Under the pieces are notes generated by a model. That model was not told where the DNA came from, searched no databases, and saw nothing but the letters and a program-made list of their open reading frames with translations. Source: Phaeoceros laevis (taxonomy: Eukaryota > Anthocerotophyta > Anthocerotopsida > Notothyladales). Taken from it: a stretch of 44,789 nucleotides of DNA. This document shows positions 31,601 through 44,028 of the stretch, piece by piece; positions within the stretch are counted from its first letter, which is position 1; the number at the start of each line of letters is the position of its first letter. The stretch lies in contig JBNGIQ010006066.1 of the NCBI GenBank assembly GCA_049999765.1, positions 1-44,789 of the forward strand, in the 5' to 3' direction. The position numbers were made by a program, and so were the translations under genes.

Positions 31601-33217
31601 CTTTACCTCGAAACTCTGGGGCATGTTTAAATGGGTCAAAGCCGAGGCCATGCTTGTTATTTTTGGGATGCAGAACGAAGACCTATACAGTCATCCCTTG
31701 GTTCAAGAATCACATAGAGTTCAGCATCTAGCCAAGATGGTCACAAATCAACCATCTAATTTGCTTACCAAACATGCAATGTATGGGACACTGACATGTC
31801 ACACAAGGCAAAGCTGCTTGATGAGAAACGTGATCAACATACCGGAGTGCTACTAGGAATGGAATAATGTCCATCTTGTGCATCAGCTGCTTCTGTATCT
31901 GACCCAGAACCCGCCAGCTGCATAGGCGGTGTTTCTGTTTGACTGACCTTCTCCGATGCATTAGCCTGATCAGGTTTTGCAAGAGCCATCATGGCTTTTC
32001 GTGCCTCCCTCCGGGAACCTATTTGAAAGGTTGTGATTACTTGAAGTCACCAGTCATGGAACTTTGAAGGACTATGCTTGCAAAGCCGTGATAGAAGGTA
32101 AAAAACAATTAATTGCCCTGATGTGAATACCTTGTGCTGCAGCAATATGCTTGGGTCCAATAGAACGCCCATGCCGCCATCCCATCTTTAAAAGGAGTTT
32201 GACACCTATCACATGCAACATCAGATGGCCCGTGCAGCTGGAGCCACATATACCTAATTGAAGCAATTTTGCAAACAAAAGGGCATACCAATAGACTGAA
32301 CCAGGGGAACCACAATTTCATCAGGAGCGGGTCCAGGGATGATGGATGGCCTGCAAAGTGGCCACAAGTCTATCAGTAACAAGGCCGTAGACTAATGCAG
32401 GTAAACTTGCAAAAGCATGTGGGCATCACCTTTGACCAACTTCCAGCGCAGCTTGACGGCGAGACATTTCAGCTGCAGTGAAGCCGAAGGTGTCGAAATC
32501 GGAGGAGGCCCCAATTGCTTTCTCATCCAGCTCCTGCCAAGACAAAAAATGTGAGGGACCGAGAGCTGCTGAGACACACAACCCACAAACTTGTTTCTTC
32601 ATTAAGCCTACTGCTTAGATGTTTCAAGCGTGCCCTGAAACTCATTGCCTGCTGCTCAGCATGCCAGTTTTGGTGTTTGGACGTACTGTCTTTTCATCCT
32701 CATCCATAAAGTCATAGGCTGTATGCTCTTTGAGATCTGCTCGTTTTTTTCGTGAGGAGCTGAAACTTGCCGGTTTCCATCCTGAAGGTCAGAAACCTGT
32801 CAGCTTAAGGCACCAAAACCCAGTGATGCCCAGTTTGTGCCATCTGAACGCATGTGGTATAAACAACGGTGAACCTTCTTAGGCATCCAGATACCAACCT
32901 TCTTTCGAACCAGCAGTGTTGTAATATCCTGCAGAAAAACCTCCGGTAAAAGCACCATGGAACCTTCTACGCCCTTCAGAGTCAGTAACCTGCCAAAAAA
33001 ATACACGTCAGTACCGCTATGTTCAAAGAGATGGAACGATCGCACAGATCAAGCCAATTGGGGAAATCGTGAGATTAACCTCCTGCTGCCAAGGAGCAAC
33101 CCGGCGAGCCTGGCCCTTCTCCAAAGCAAGCTTTCTCTTGCGCGGCCCAAGCTCATCTTCCCGCTCCAAGGGCGTTCCAAAGTAAACATAGTCTTCTGGA
33201 TCATCACCACCTCCCAT
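28691..33217 (-). CDS. TGH: TOUGH: G-patch/SURP RNA-binding protein (17 exons)
   Basis: Exons, minus strand: 33217-33080, 32989-32899, 32781-32687, 32533-32430, 32350-32289, 32205-32131, 32018-31843, 31682-31607, 31523-31422, 31327-31250, 31172-31022, 30942-30450, 30315-30025, 29884-29768, 29625-29398, 29296-28889, 28795-28691. Total 2790 nt, 929 aa plus stop; Arabidopsis TGH is about the same length. Landmarks: [12 protein letters not shown] at the start, [19 protein letters not shown], the G-patch segment [16 protein letters not shown] (about 165-180), [10 protein letters not shown], a SURP/SWAP domain (about 425-480; [28 protein letters not shown]), [34 protein letters not shown], and a basic Ser/Arg/Lys-rich tail. 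In Arabidopsis TGH binds pri-miRNA and supports the DCL1 complex, and it also has splicing links. Nuclear. The exon 11/12 junction (31022/30942) was chosen because it preserves phase; others are clear. Confidence 0.93.
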
Positions 33218-34050
33218 GCTGGATTTGTCTGTCAGCTGGATTCAGCTGCTAGTATTCACAACCTAATACCACTCTGAGGAGCCAAATTTTGCAACTCCTG
33301 CCATCGCGACCCTGAACCCTAAATGCCAGGTGAGAAGTGTCTGTGCTGGAGCATTAAAGGGTTCCAAAAGCCACATTCCGTGCAGACAGCGTGGTGCATC
33401 CACAGTGTCCCACTCTCTACTTCGCTAAATTCTCAGTCCAGACATTCAACGTCAGCGTGCTCGGCTTCGGAGGCTCCCATCCACTCCCATGGAAGTGCAC
33501 ATCGTCACGTCCTTTCACCTGCCCAAACTTCCTGAAACAAACTCAGTTTCTCATTCGTCAGTTACGTCAAAGTTAAGGCTGGTTACACTAAAACGTTCCA
33601 AGTAAAGGCACCTGCGCAGCGCCGCAGCCAGTACGGCCTCCATGCGACATTAATTCCGATCATTTTGATCATTTGACTAAGTTGCCATCAATGATGCGAA
33701 ACCCGCTTCGCCTACCCGGGCTTGAGCAAACCTAAGCCGAAGCGACCAGTCCCTTGGTAGCTGCAAGAGTCGGTGAAGTCGGGGGAAATCTGTGAAAAAC
33801 CAAGAAGATCTCCAGCTGATCAGCTCATATCAGCTGCAGGAAAGTACGTTGCAGCTGGCGCTTGCATTTATTTCTCAACAGTGAGCTTTCGAAGTGCAAG
33901 AAGAGGAGTATCAGTCTGCTGGAAGGCTTCAAGTGAGTTGAAGATCAAGAGTGGGAGGTAATTGCAGCTGAATTTGGTTATCGGCATGCAGAGGAAGGTT
34001 GAAAGCGGGAAGAGGATGGAAGCTGCGTGAGATTGTTGCAGGCATCCGTC
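33218..34050. promoter_or_regulatory. Divergent promoter region, TGH and SMS-like gene
   Basis: The two genes are transcribed away from each other from this 833-bp interval. Just upstream of TGH, at about 33311-33320, there is GAACCCTAAA, a telo-box-like motif often seen near starts of plant housekeeping genes. No clear TATA box was recognised on either strand. The SMS-like side has an in-frame Met at 34027 as an alternative start. Confidence 0.45.
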
Positions 34051-35700
34051 ATGGCGGAGGTGGGAAAGGGAGACTCATGGCTGAGGAGGCCGTACCCACA
34101 TGCTGTCGGCATTGCAGCGCTATGCTATATTGCGTGGGACTACACGCGCGTGCTATCTCCAGCTCTGCATGCGACACTGCGTCCAGTACTGTGGGGATTT
34201 CTTGCTGTGGCTGTGGTCCTGAGGGTGCCGTTTTACCCGCACTGGGGCAAGGAGCTTCGAAGTTTGATTCCTTTTGTCGGGTCTCTCTTGTTCATGTTGG
34301 GAGCTTTTTGCGTGGAGGCCATGGCTGTGCAGTTTGTGACGGTTGTTCTCGGCATTGATTGGCACTGGTATGCGTACTCTACTAGCTGTGCTACTTGAGA
34401 GTAAATGTATTCGCTACTTCGAAAGAAACGCTGCAGAAGCTGTGCTTAGCTTCTTTTGTGAAATGTGCAGGACAGCTCCACCTCTCCCCGACACGGGACA
34501 GTGGTTGCTTCTTGCTCTGAATGAGAAGCTGCCAGCCCCGGTGGTGCAGATTCTGCGGGCTCCCTTGATCGGGCTTCATCATTACTTGATGCTTTTCCTG
34601 ATGTTGGCGTTTTCTGTACTTTTTGGCTGCGTGAAAGCCCCCGGGCTCGGCCTGGGTGCGAGGTATATGTTCACCATGGGCGTAGGACGTTTGCTTCGGG
34701 TCTTGACTTTCGTGGCCACCATTTTGCCTTCGGCAAGGCCTTGGTGTGCTTACTACAGATTCAAATCTGCAGGCCATCCACATCCGTGGGCACAGAAGTA
34801 TTATATGCCCTATGCAAAGGATCCCAACATGGTCAGAGAGCTTCTCAAGCAAGACCGAAGCTATGGCAAGTGGTTTCCCGTGCCTACAACCTTCTCTGGA
34901 TCGGTTGCAGATGAAGCGAGACTATCTTTTAGTGTCTTGCTATGAGAGGTGTGGTTGAAAGTCGAAGTGTTACTACTGATCGTGGTATACATTGCTGGTT
35001 GCAGCTCCCATTGGCGACTATCCAGCAGAGTATTCTCCAAACTGGGGCCGCATGCAATTCCTTGTTAATATTCTAAGGCCTCCTGATCCTTCAACTCATG
35101 GTGAGGCAGATTCCTGGTTCAGCACACTGAAGCGGGCTGGTGGAGGTTGTAACGACCTTGTCTTCAGTGGTCACATTCTGGTGTCAGTACTAACCGCTAT
35201 GGCATGGACGGTATGTGGCAAACAGACCGGGAATGTCGCTTTCTGTTTCAGTTGCTGGTGGAGCCAGCTTGACAATCCCCTAACTCCCTCGGTGTTGCCT
35301 TGTCCAGGAAGCATACCCGGGGTGGTATTCTGCATGCATCTGGCTGTTAGTGTTTCACTCCTCCCAGCGGGAAATACGAGAAAGACACCACTACAGTGTA
35401 GACTGCGTCGCTGGGGTATACGTTGGCATTCTTCTGTGGCGGACGACGTCTTTCTTATGGTCCAGCAGAGATCAGATGCGCGATTTGAGGATGCGGAGAT
35501 ATTCGCTGCTGGAGCCCGAGTTGTTCAAGGCTGCCAAGGATGGTGACATGGCAAAGATCAGGCAGTGTCTGAACGTTATCGCCAGCCGGTCAAGTTCGCA
35601 AGACGTTTCCGAGTGGGCTTCGCGTGTTTTCGGGGCTGTGATTATCGTGGCAGCGCTAGGAATCGCACTGTTGGCCTTCACGTGGACAGAAGATGGCTGA
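34051..35700 (+). CDS. Sphingomyelin-synthase-like (PAP2_C) membrane protein (4 exons)
   Basis: Exons 34051-34367, 34471-34865, 35005-35210, 35308-35700 join to 436 aa. Several hydrophobic spans lie in residues 15-110 and 130-200. Conserved stretches follow: LLRVLTFVATILPSARPWC, HPHPWAQKYY, then the lipid-phosphatase-like active-site pieces GGCNDLVFSGH (H294) and RHHYSVD (H334, D338), the His-His-Asp set used by sphingomyelin and inositol-phosphorylceramide synthases. A final membrane span (VIIVAALGIALLAF) ends the protein. It resembles the plant sphingomyelin synthetase family proteins of unknown substrate. Likely in Golgi or ER membranes, transferring a phospho-alcohol headgroup. Intron 2 has a GC donor (GCAAGT at 34866), the only choice that keeps phase and alignment. 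The start Met could also be 34027 (8 residues more). Confidence 0.85.
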
Positions 35701-36273
35701 TGTTAAGTGCACCATCTGGAGTTAACCCACCGTGTCAATGACACATGTTTTGCCTTGGCCTGTGGACTCTCGAGTGAGCCTAGGGTGGCGAGCTAACTGA
35801 GCGGGCTACTACCGAAGTTCCACGATGCAGTTTCCTGCCGAAGAATTCTCACAATCGACTAGTCGGAGCGGGACAGCGGGACAGGGCCACCTGGGCAGTG
35901 CTTCCTTTTAGTGTCCGAATTCTTTGTCTACAGGTGGAAGCTCAGTGAAGCCAACCCGAGCAGGCAATTGGATGAACACAAGCACTTTGTAACTGCGGCA
36001 CGTGTGACTACCGCAACTAGCGAGCCAGCCAGCTCGGAGGAGAGCACCTTGCAATCTGCAGGCTTGCTTAGCTCCTCGCTGTGATGTGAGAGGGCCTGCT
36101 TCAGACTCCAGGTTCAGGAATGGCTGAAGTGGTGTCCGGGCAGGCCAGTCTCCGAAGCGTTGGATGTAGAGACTGTGCTCAGGAAGGCGAAGCGACAATG
36201 GGAGCCTTCCTCCTCAAGCTGCGATGCATCAACCAACCAAAAAATGCAGGATGAATCGTCAAAATTGTTCTTC
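35701..36273. other. Convergent 3' region, SMS-like and AP2 genes
   Basis: Lies between the stop of the SMS-like gene (+) and the stop of the AP2 gene (-). No exon of either gene or other coding region is recognised; it presumably holds two 3' UTRs. Confidence 0.5.
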
Positions 36274-37367
36274 TCAGCTGTTCACGTCGGGCCACAGCTT
36301 GGGCTCGGCGAAAGGAGCAACAGCATCATCAAAGTAATCCAAATGAGACTCCGGTTGAACTGCTGTTTGCGGCGGAAGCTCCAAGGCTTGCCGCAACCGC
36401 CATTCCTCCAGAAAGTCGTCCAGCAGCGGGCAGACTGCGGGGACAGGCCGGCAATTCTGCTCCTTCTCCGGGAACCAACTGGCCACACCGGGGCTGTCCG
36501 CTTGGTCATTGTGCGAGCCCGACTCAACTGCTGAGATCGAGGAGGACTCCACGGGCTCCAAGTCCAACTGGAAGGCCAGATTTCCGCCTGCATCCCTTGC
36601 GCTGAGGCCGAGGGATTCTTGGGAGGTGGCCATCAGACGCACCCAAAAGTCGGCGTGGGAATTGAGCTGCGGCTGAGCCACCATTTGAACACCAGAAGGA
36701 TGTTGCCAGCCGCTATCCGCCAGCTGCGCCTCCTCGCTGGTCTGCTGGTATCCCTGCGGCAGCTGCTGCAGCTGGTACTCTTGGTGCAGTTGCTGCGCCT
36801 GGTACGGTAACTGCTGCTCCTGCCGCTGCTGTTGTTCTGGACACAACGGCTGCCGCTGCTGAAGTTCTGAAACTGAAAAGAAGTGCTTCTCCTGGTGCTG
36901 TTCTGAGAAGAGCTGCTGTTGCTGCTGCTGCTGCTGCTGAGCTTGCGCTTGCATCTGCGCCTGCAATTGCAACTGCTGCTGTTGCCATTGCGGCATTTGC
37001 TGTGCCGCTCTGGCCGCCGCAGCCTGGATGGCCTTGGGAGACAGCTTGGAGCTGGAATTGGCAATGGGGGGCGGCTGCAGCTCTGGGCGGGAGTCGGGGA
37101 AGTTGAGCCAGGCATTGGGCCCGCGCAGGCAGATGGCAGCCATGTCGTAGGCTCGGGCAGCCATCTCCGGAGTGGCGAAGGAGCCCAACCAAATGCGGGA
37201 GCGCTTGTGAGGCTCGCGGATCTCAGACACCCATTTGCCCCACCTGCGCATCCGCACGCCCCTGTACTGCTTGCTGATGCCGCTCCCGCCGTGGCTGCTG
37301 CTGCTGCTGCTGCTTCCGCCGGAGCCGAGGTGCGTGGTGTTGGGCCCCAGGTAGCTGCTCACCGGCT
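36274..37367 (-). CDS. AP2/ERF (DREB-like) transcription factor, N-terminus in gap
   Basis: The minus-strand frame runs from the assembly gap to TGA at 36274-36276. A single AP2 domain is encoded at about 37270-37095: [51 protein letters not shown]. Val at the WV position and Glu in SEIREP are the DREB-type choices (Ala and Asp are usual in ERF types). Before it is a Ser run; after it a Gln-rich region including nine Gln in a row, then an acidic C-terminus ([19 protein letters not shown]), typical of activation regions. The N-terminal residues fall in the 100-N gap. The open frame beyond the gap (to about 37500) cannot be trusted as contiguous. Binding to DRE/CRT-like GCC or CCGAC sites in stress response is inferred from the family. 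Confidence 0.9.
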
Positions 37368-37467
37368 NNNNNNNNNNNNNNNNNNNNNNNNNNNNNNNNN
37401 NNNNNNNNNNNNNNNNNNNNNNNNNNNNNNNNNNNNNNNNNNNNNNNNNNNNNNNNNNNNNNNNNNN
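37368..37467. other. Assembly gap (100 N) inside the AP2 gene
   Basis: Exactly 100 N, likely a placeholder of unknown true length. It removes the start of the AP2 coding region. Flanking sequence is GC-rich with AGC/GCT repeats, which may have caused the break. Confidence 0.98.
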
Positions 37468-37577
37468 GATGCAGGCCCGGCAAACACCGTGATGCGCCAC
37501 GAATCCTTAGCCGCAGAGAAAAAAAAACAGAGTTTTGGCCAACAATCAACTTGAGCAAGGGGAGCAGGCAATCAATC

Positions 37578-37583
37578 ACTTAC
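37578..37583 (-). other. Probable splice donor of an AP2 leader intron
   Basis: On the minus strand, CAGACTC is followed by GTAAGTGATT, a near-consensus plant donor, 80-90 bp upstream of the coding sequence on the far side of the gap. An intron in the leader or very early coding region is therefore likely. The acceptor could not be fixed because of the gap. Confidence 0.45.
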
Positions 37584-37739
37584 GAGTCTGCAAGGTGAGA
37601 AAGAAATGCTGATCAAGCTCAAGAGGAAGAAGAGTTCACAGAAGTGAACAGAGGAGCAGATCTTTAGCTAGGGGCTAGGGACGGTTGCTGTTTGTGTTGA
37701 TATAGCAGGGCGTGAAGGTTCGGAGGTACTGACAGGAGC

Positions 37740-37930
37740 TCCATACGTGTCGAGCTATGCATCTCCTTCGTTCTGGGAACCGTGAGAGACCGACACGTGC
37801 CCCAGAGCACTCACGATTATTGGTAGGGACAGATCCAAATAGCCAATCCCACTGCGACACGGACTTGGCTGGCAAGCCAATCAGCGACACCGTTTAGATA
37901 TTTCCGAACTCGGTTTCGCTACACGTGCTT
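37740..37930 (-). promoter_or_regulatory. Cluster of ACGTG (G-box/ABRE-type) elements
   Basis: ACGTGTC at about 37745, a CACGTG core in GACACGTGCC at about 37794, and ACACGTGCTT with its CACGTG core at 37922. Three such cores in under 190 bp upstream of a DREB-like gene suggest bZIP or bHLH control, for example by abscisic acid or light. Inference from motif only; the palindromic cores could also serve the ubiquitin gene on the other side. Confidence 0.5.
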
Positions 37931-38204
37931 GGATAGATCCCGCGGCGAGCGCTTTCCACATTTCATTTCACAACAGTTAGCGGCAGTTGCGGCTAGGCCT
38001 CCACGTCATGCTGGTACCTCTGGAAAGCTTATGATGGCAGGGCACATGCTTGTAAAGGTGAGTTTTGTACGCATTTGGTGACATGGACTCCATATCGGAT
38101 ATCCATCCATCTTCCAAAGGTGCCATGATGCCATCGCCCCCGGAGCCTGCCCTAATAATAACTTACTTGAAGCTCGTTTTGAAGTTTTACTAGTAACCGT
38201 AACT

Positions 38205-40515
<2,311 letters not shown>

Positions 40516-41127
40516 ATATATTGTTAAGACTTGCTTTTATGGCTGGCAGAGCACTTCAATAAGATGTAGCCAATGTATGCTTCGGAGAAGATCGCGTACT
40601 TGGTTTTTGCTTTGTATCTCTAATCTGTGCTCATGCTGAATACAATGTACTGTGGACGTAGTGTTTTTGGGGCTACGCACTATAATCCCCTGTTCAAAGC
40701 AACTTGCATGTGAACGTAGCGCACCACCTTTCCTCCGACCTTTCTCGATGTTTTCCTGAACATTCGTATCGACCGTTCTCCTCCTGAAACACCAAATTTT
40801 CACTCTCCGGTAGAAGCAGAGCAGCGACGCCGAATTGCGGTAAAACACGTGAGCATAGTGTGACAGCGTAGCGAGCTCAGCACACAACTCGGGGCTAAAG
40901 TGCGATAAAATACGAATGTGCAGGGCTCACTGTATCGTGGTAAGATCGATACGAGCAAACAGATCTTGCCCGGATGTCAAGCAATAAACACCGCACAGAC
41001 CGACACAGACATAACTGAGCTTGGAGCTGTCGTAGCTCCCACTATTCGACGGACAGGGCTTGAAAAGTTGGTGCACATCTGCCGCTGAAGTGCTCGGATA
41101 GATATTCTCTTTGCTGTAAAATCCGTA
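40516..41127. other. Polyubiquitin 3' region and SURF6 promoter
   Basis: Head-to-tail interval of about 610 bp. The first 150-200 bp, with T-rich stretches, likely form the ubiquitin 3' UTR. SURF6 starts at 41128. No coding region, RNA gene or clear promoter box is recognised. Confidence 0.45.
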
Positions 41128-43189
41128 ATGGCGGAAACGGAGGATTTGCGGGCTATTGTCCACCAGCATTCGCTGTGTAAGCGCCTGATCCCTGGACCTG
41201 AAATCTCGCAATTAGGTCTCGCTTGATGTCTGACGGCCTTCCCCTGCTGTTTCTCAGTTTTTGACAGACTGGTGGACATGATACCAGCAAAGTATTACGT
41301 ACCAACTGAAGTGCACCAGGATACCTGGGTTAATAGCTCACCCGACTGCCAATTATCCTTTCCGCCCTTTCCTACTTCGGTATTGGCTGATTTGTGCTCT
41401 TGCTGAGCGCAGACTTTTCGTCTTAGCAAAGCAGCTCGTGAGGCAAGGAAAAAGCAGACCAAGGAAAATCTGAAGCTGGCGAAACGACATAGGGTATGTT
41501 AGCGGGTGCACAGTTCATCATGTTGTCACGTCATTCAAACTTCCTGTGAGGATTTGCATCTGACGAAAGTCAAAGTAAGGTTATTTATCAAGCTCATTGC
41601 GGTGTTTGATCAGTTGGACCCAGACAAATTTGTCAGTACCTCCCAGCTGGTGCAGCAACAGGGGAATGCCGAAGGAGCAGTGGAGCAGTCTCCAATCTTG
41701 AAGAAGAATGATAAAGGTTTTGAATGCTCTGAGTTCTTAGAGAGTGCTGTAAACAGGCCCAGGGCGTTGTCCATCTAATTCATGAAAAATTGGAATGTTA
41801 CCTCCTGGCTCTCAGTCTTCCCATGGATTTGTGCAGATGCTCCTGACCGGGCGGTGACTCGTGAGCAGCTTGTCGAGCGGCTTCACAAACGGCTTGAGCT
41901 TTTACGTGCCAAACGGCATGCTGACGAGATTGCTGCCACTGCAAAGAAATCTCAAACTTGGCAAACAGAAAAGAAGAAAGAGAGTAAGAAGCGGAAACCA
42001 GTGGCAGTTGTAAGTGGCAATAGTGTTCCAAATGATAGCGCAAGTGGAGCTAAGCCTCCCAAGCGGCCGAAGCCAGCTACAGAGAATGCTACTCCTGCTT
42101 CAAAAATGTCGCAGGTTTGTTATCAGGAAGTTGAGAAACATACAGGTCTTTCCAGGGTTTGTCCTAGACTGACATGGTAAGTTGTCTTGCAGGTGGAGCC
42201 AGCAGGTCAACCATTGAACCTGGAATTTGGCCGAGTCAAGATGGGTTTGGATGTTCCTGGCCTTGTGAGCCAGAAGAAACGGCCAAAGCCTTCAAAAGAA
42301 GAGTTGCTAGCAAAGGTTTGCATCTTATGCATCCTGAGCAGGCATTTGTCCTTGTTTATACGATCCATCTGCATTTACGACATGTGACAGTTTTCTCCAG
42401 TGTGCTCCTTACGGAGCACTATGGCATTGCTTAAGTGAGGATTTCTTCATTCACTTTTCTTGGAACAAGCTATTCTAATTTGGTGGATCTACGTGCAGGC
42501 AACTGTGCTGCAAAAGGAGATGCAAGATCCGAGCAAGGGACATGTAGGGTTTGTACATTTGGCTGTCTCTTAGTTGGGCTTCGGATATGTGGGCAAGCTT
42601 GAGCTAACCCAACGACCTGCTACACAGGACGTGGCTTCAAAGCATTCGTGGAGTGCTGCTGTTAGTCGTGCTGCTGGGGAAAAGGTTAGTCGAATCGGAC
42701 CTTTCAGATGCAGATTTGCATGCGTTGCTAATATGGCTTCTTATTAAAGTGTCACCTTATTATGTGATAGGTTCTGGATGACCCCAAACTTCTAAAACGA
42801 AGTCTGAAGAAGGAGAAACATCAGCGAGACAAGAGTGCCCAAAAATGGTATGGAAGAGAAACAGTCATGTTTTCTGTCTTGCGACTATTAGAGAGCATCA
42901 TTTAATTGAAGATTGCTTCTGCAGGCAAGAAAGGAAAGATAGTGAAAGGAGAACTTTCCATGAGAAGCAACAAAAACGACGAGAACATATCACACAGCGC
43001 ATTGATGCGAAGAAGGAGCGATCGATTTCTAAGGTCAGCATCAAAGTTCCCGAGGTTTAATATTAGCAAGCTCTGGCTTTGCCATTGTATTAAGCATGTG
43101 AGCACTGTTTTGCTTCTATGATGCAGAGAGAGAAGAAACTTCTACGACCAGGGTTTGAGGGGCGAAAAGAAGGTTTCATAAATTCCTAG
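41128..43189 (+). CDS. SURF6: SURF6/Rrp14-like nucleolar ribosome-assembly protein (11 exons)
   Basis: Exons: 41128-41176, 41258-41328, 41413-41493, 41614-41716, 41837-42114, 42193-42315, 42499-42543, 42628-42684, 42771-42847, 42925-43033, 43127-43189. Total 1056 nt, 351 aa plus stop, with GT-AG ends and intact phases. N-terminal signature: HQHSLFFDRLVDMIPAKYYV, then LSKAAREARKKQTKENLKLA and LDPDKF. Next are REQLVERLHKRLELLRAKRH, a Lys-rich linker, LNLEFGRVKM, KHSWSAAVSRAAGEKVLDDP, highly basic SLKKEKHQRDKSAQKW and QERKDSERRTFHEKQQKRRE stretches, and the terminal LLRPGFEGRKEGFINS typical of SURF6. The protein is nucleolar and binds nucleic acid; its yeast relative Rrp14 is needed for pre-rRNA processing. 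The very basic composition fits. The neighbour NOG2 acts in the same process. Confidence 0.93.
42402..42420. repeat. Hairpin TGCTCC-TTAC-GGAGCA, first copy
   Basis: GTGCTCC, loop TTAC, GGAGCAC form a perfect 7-bp stem inside intron 6 of SURF6. The core 18 bp at 42403-42420 are repeated exactly at 43625-43642. Confidence 0.75.
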
Positions 43190-44028
43190 AACGGCCTGCA
43201 GTTCCAATGGATCATAGAGATAAAAGGGGAGGAATCAGAAGAGGGACAGGATCGTCAATATTTATTGATGAGTAGCGATTCTGGCCAGAGTTGTGGACCA
43301 ATGAAGGGACCTTCTACTCTCCACAAGGGTAATGCCGACCATCCTCAGCCGGGGTGATGAAAGCAGTTGGCGGTTATGGTAATGTGAAGAGTAGCAACTT
43401 GACTAACGGCGAACATGACTTCTAGCAGATCCCTCATGTCAGGCGCCAGTTCTGCTGAAGCTCGGATGCCTGGTTAGAGTATCCTACCATGCTGGTCTTC
43501 CAGGTTTCCCAATAGGACTTCCAAGGCTGCAACTGTCGGGTGGGAGATGGAAAGGGACCTTCGGCTCGTAATCCAATATTGACTTTGAGGATTATAACTA
43601 TTCGATAGCATTGCGGGATGTGTCTGCTCCTTACGGAGCACTTTTGGGCTTTCGACAGCAGCCATTGGAAATGGTTGTTGGAAAGACGAAATAAAACAGA
43701 ACAGGTTGCCATGAAGATCATTTTTCAGCTGCATGTGCGAATTAGAACTGTTGGGCAGACCACATTTTGAACGTTTCCTCTGCTTCCACTATCCGTGTTG
43801 GCTAATAGGCGCGAGCCTGCTAGTCTCGAGGTGCCGCACCAAATACTCTAAAGCCTACAGTGGTCTACTACTAAATGTTAATGTTGGTAGTTTGCAGTTG
43901 AACTTACTTTGGTGCCCGTTGTTAAACCCTAAACCCGTCCGGGACCATCACCTGCCGGACGACCTGATAGTGTTCGCTCTGGATCGGTGACAGTGTTTGC
44001 TCTGGATCGGAGTCCAGCTGCTGACGAG
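43190..44028. promoter_or_regulatory. SURF6 3' region and NOG2 promoter with telo-box
   Basis: Head-to-tail interval. It contains the second copy of the 18-bp hairpin (43625-43642). A telo-box AAACCCTAAACCC lies at 43924-43936, about 95 bp before the NOG2 ATG; such motifs are common in promoters of plant translation and ribosome-assembly genes. Close by, a 19-bp sequence AGTGTTCGCTCTGGATCGG (43969-43987) is repeated with one change at 43992-44010, a 23-bp-period duplication in the likely leader. Confidence 0.6.
43625..43642. repeat. Hairpin TGCTCC-TTAC-GGAGCA, second copy
   Basis: Identical over 18 bp to 42403-42420, but flanks differ, so it is not part of a longer visible duplication. The stem is six base pairs here. 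Confidence 0.75.

Noticed and set aside
36919-37554. 211-aa plus-strand Leu-rich frame
   Set aside because: It is the antisense of the Gln-rich AP2 coding region (CAG codons read as CTG) and crosses the N gap.
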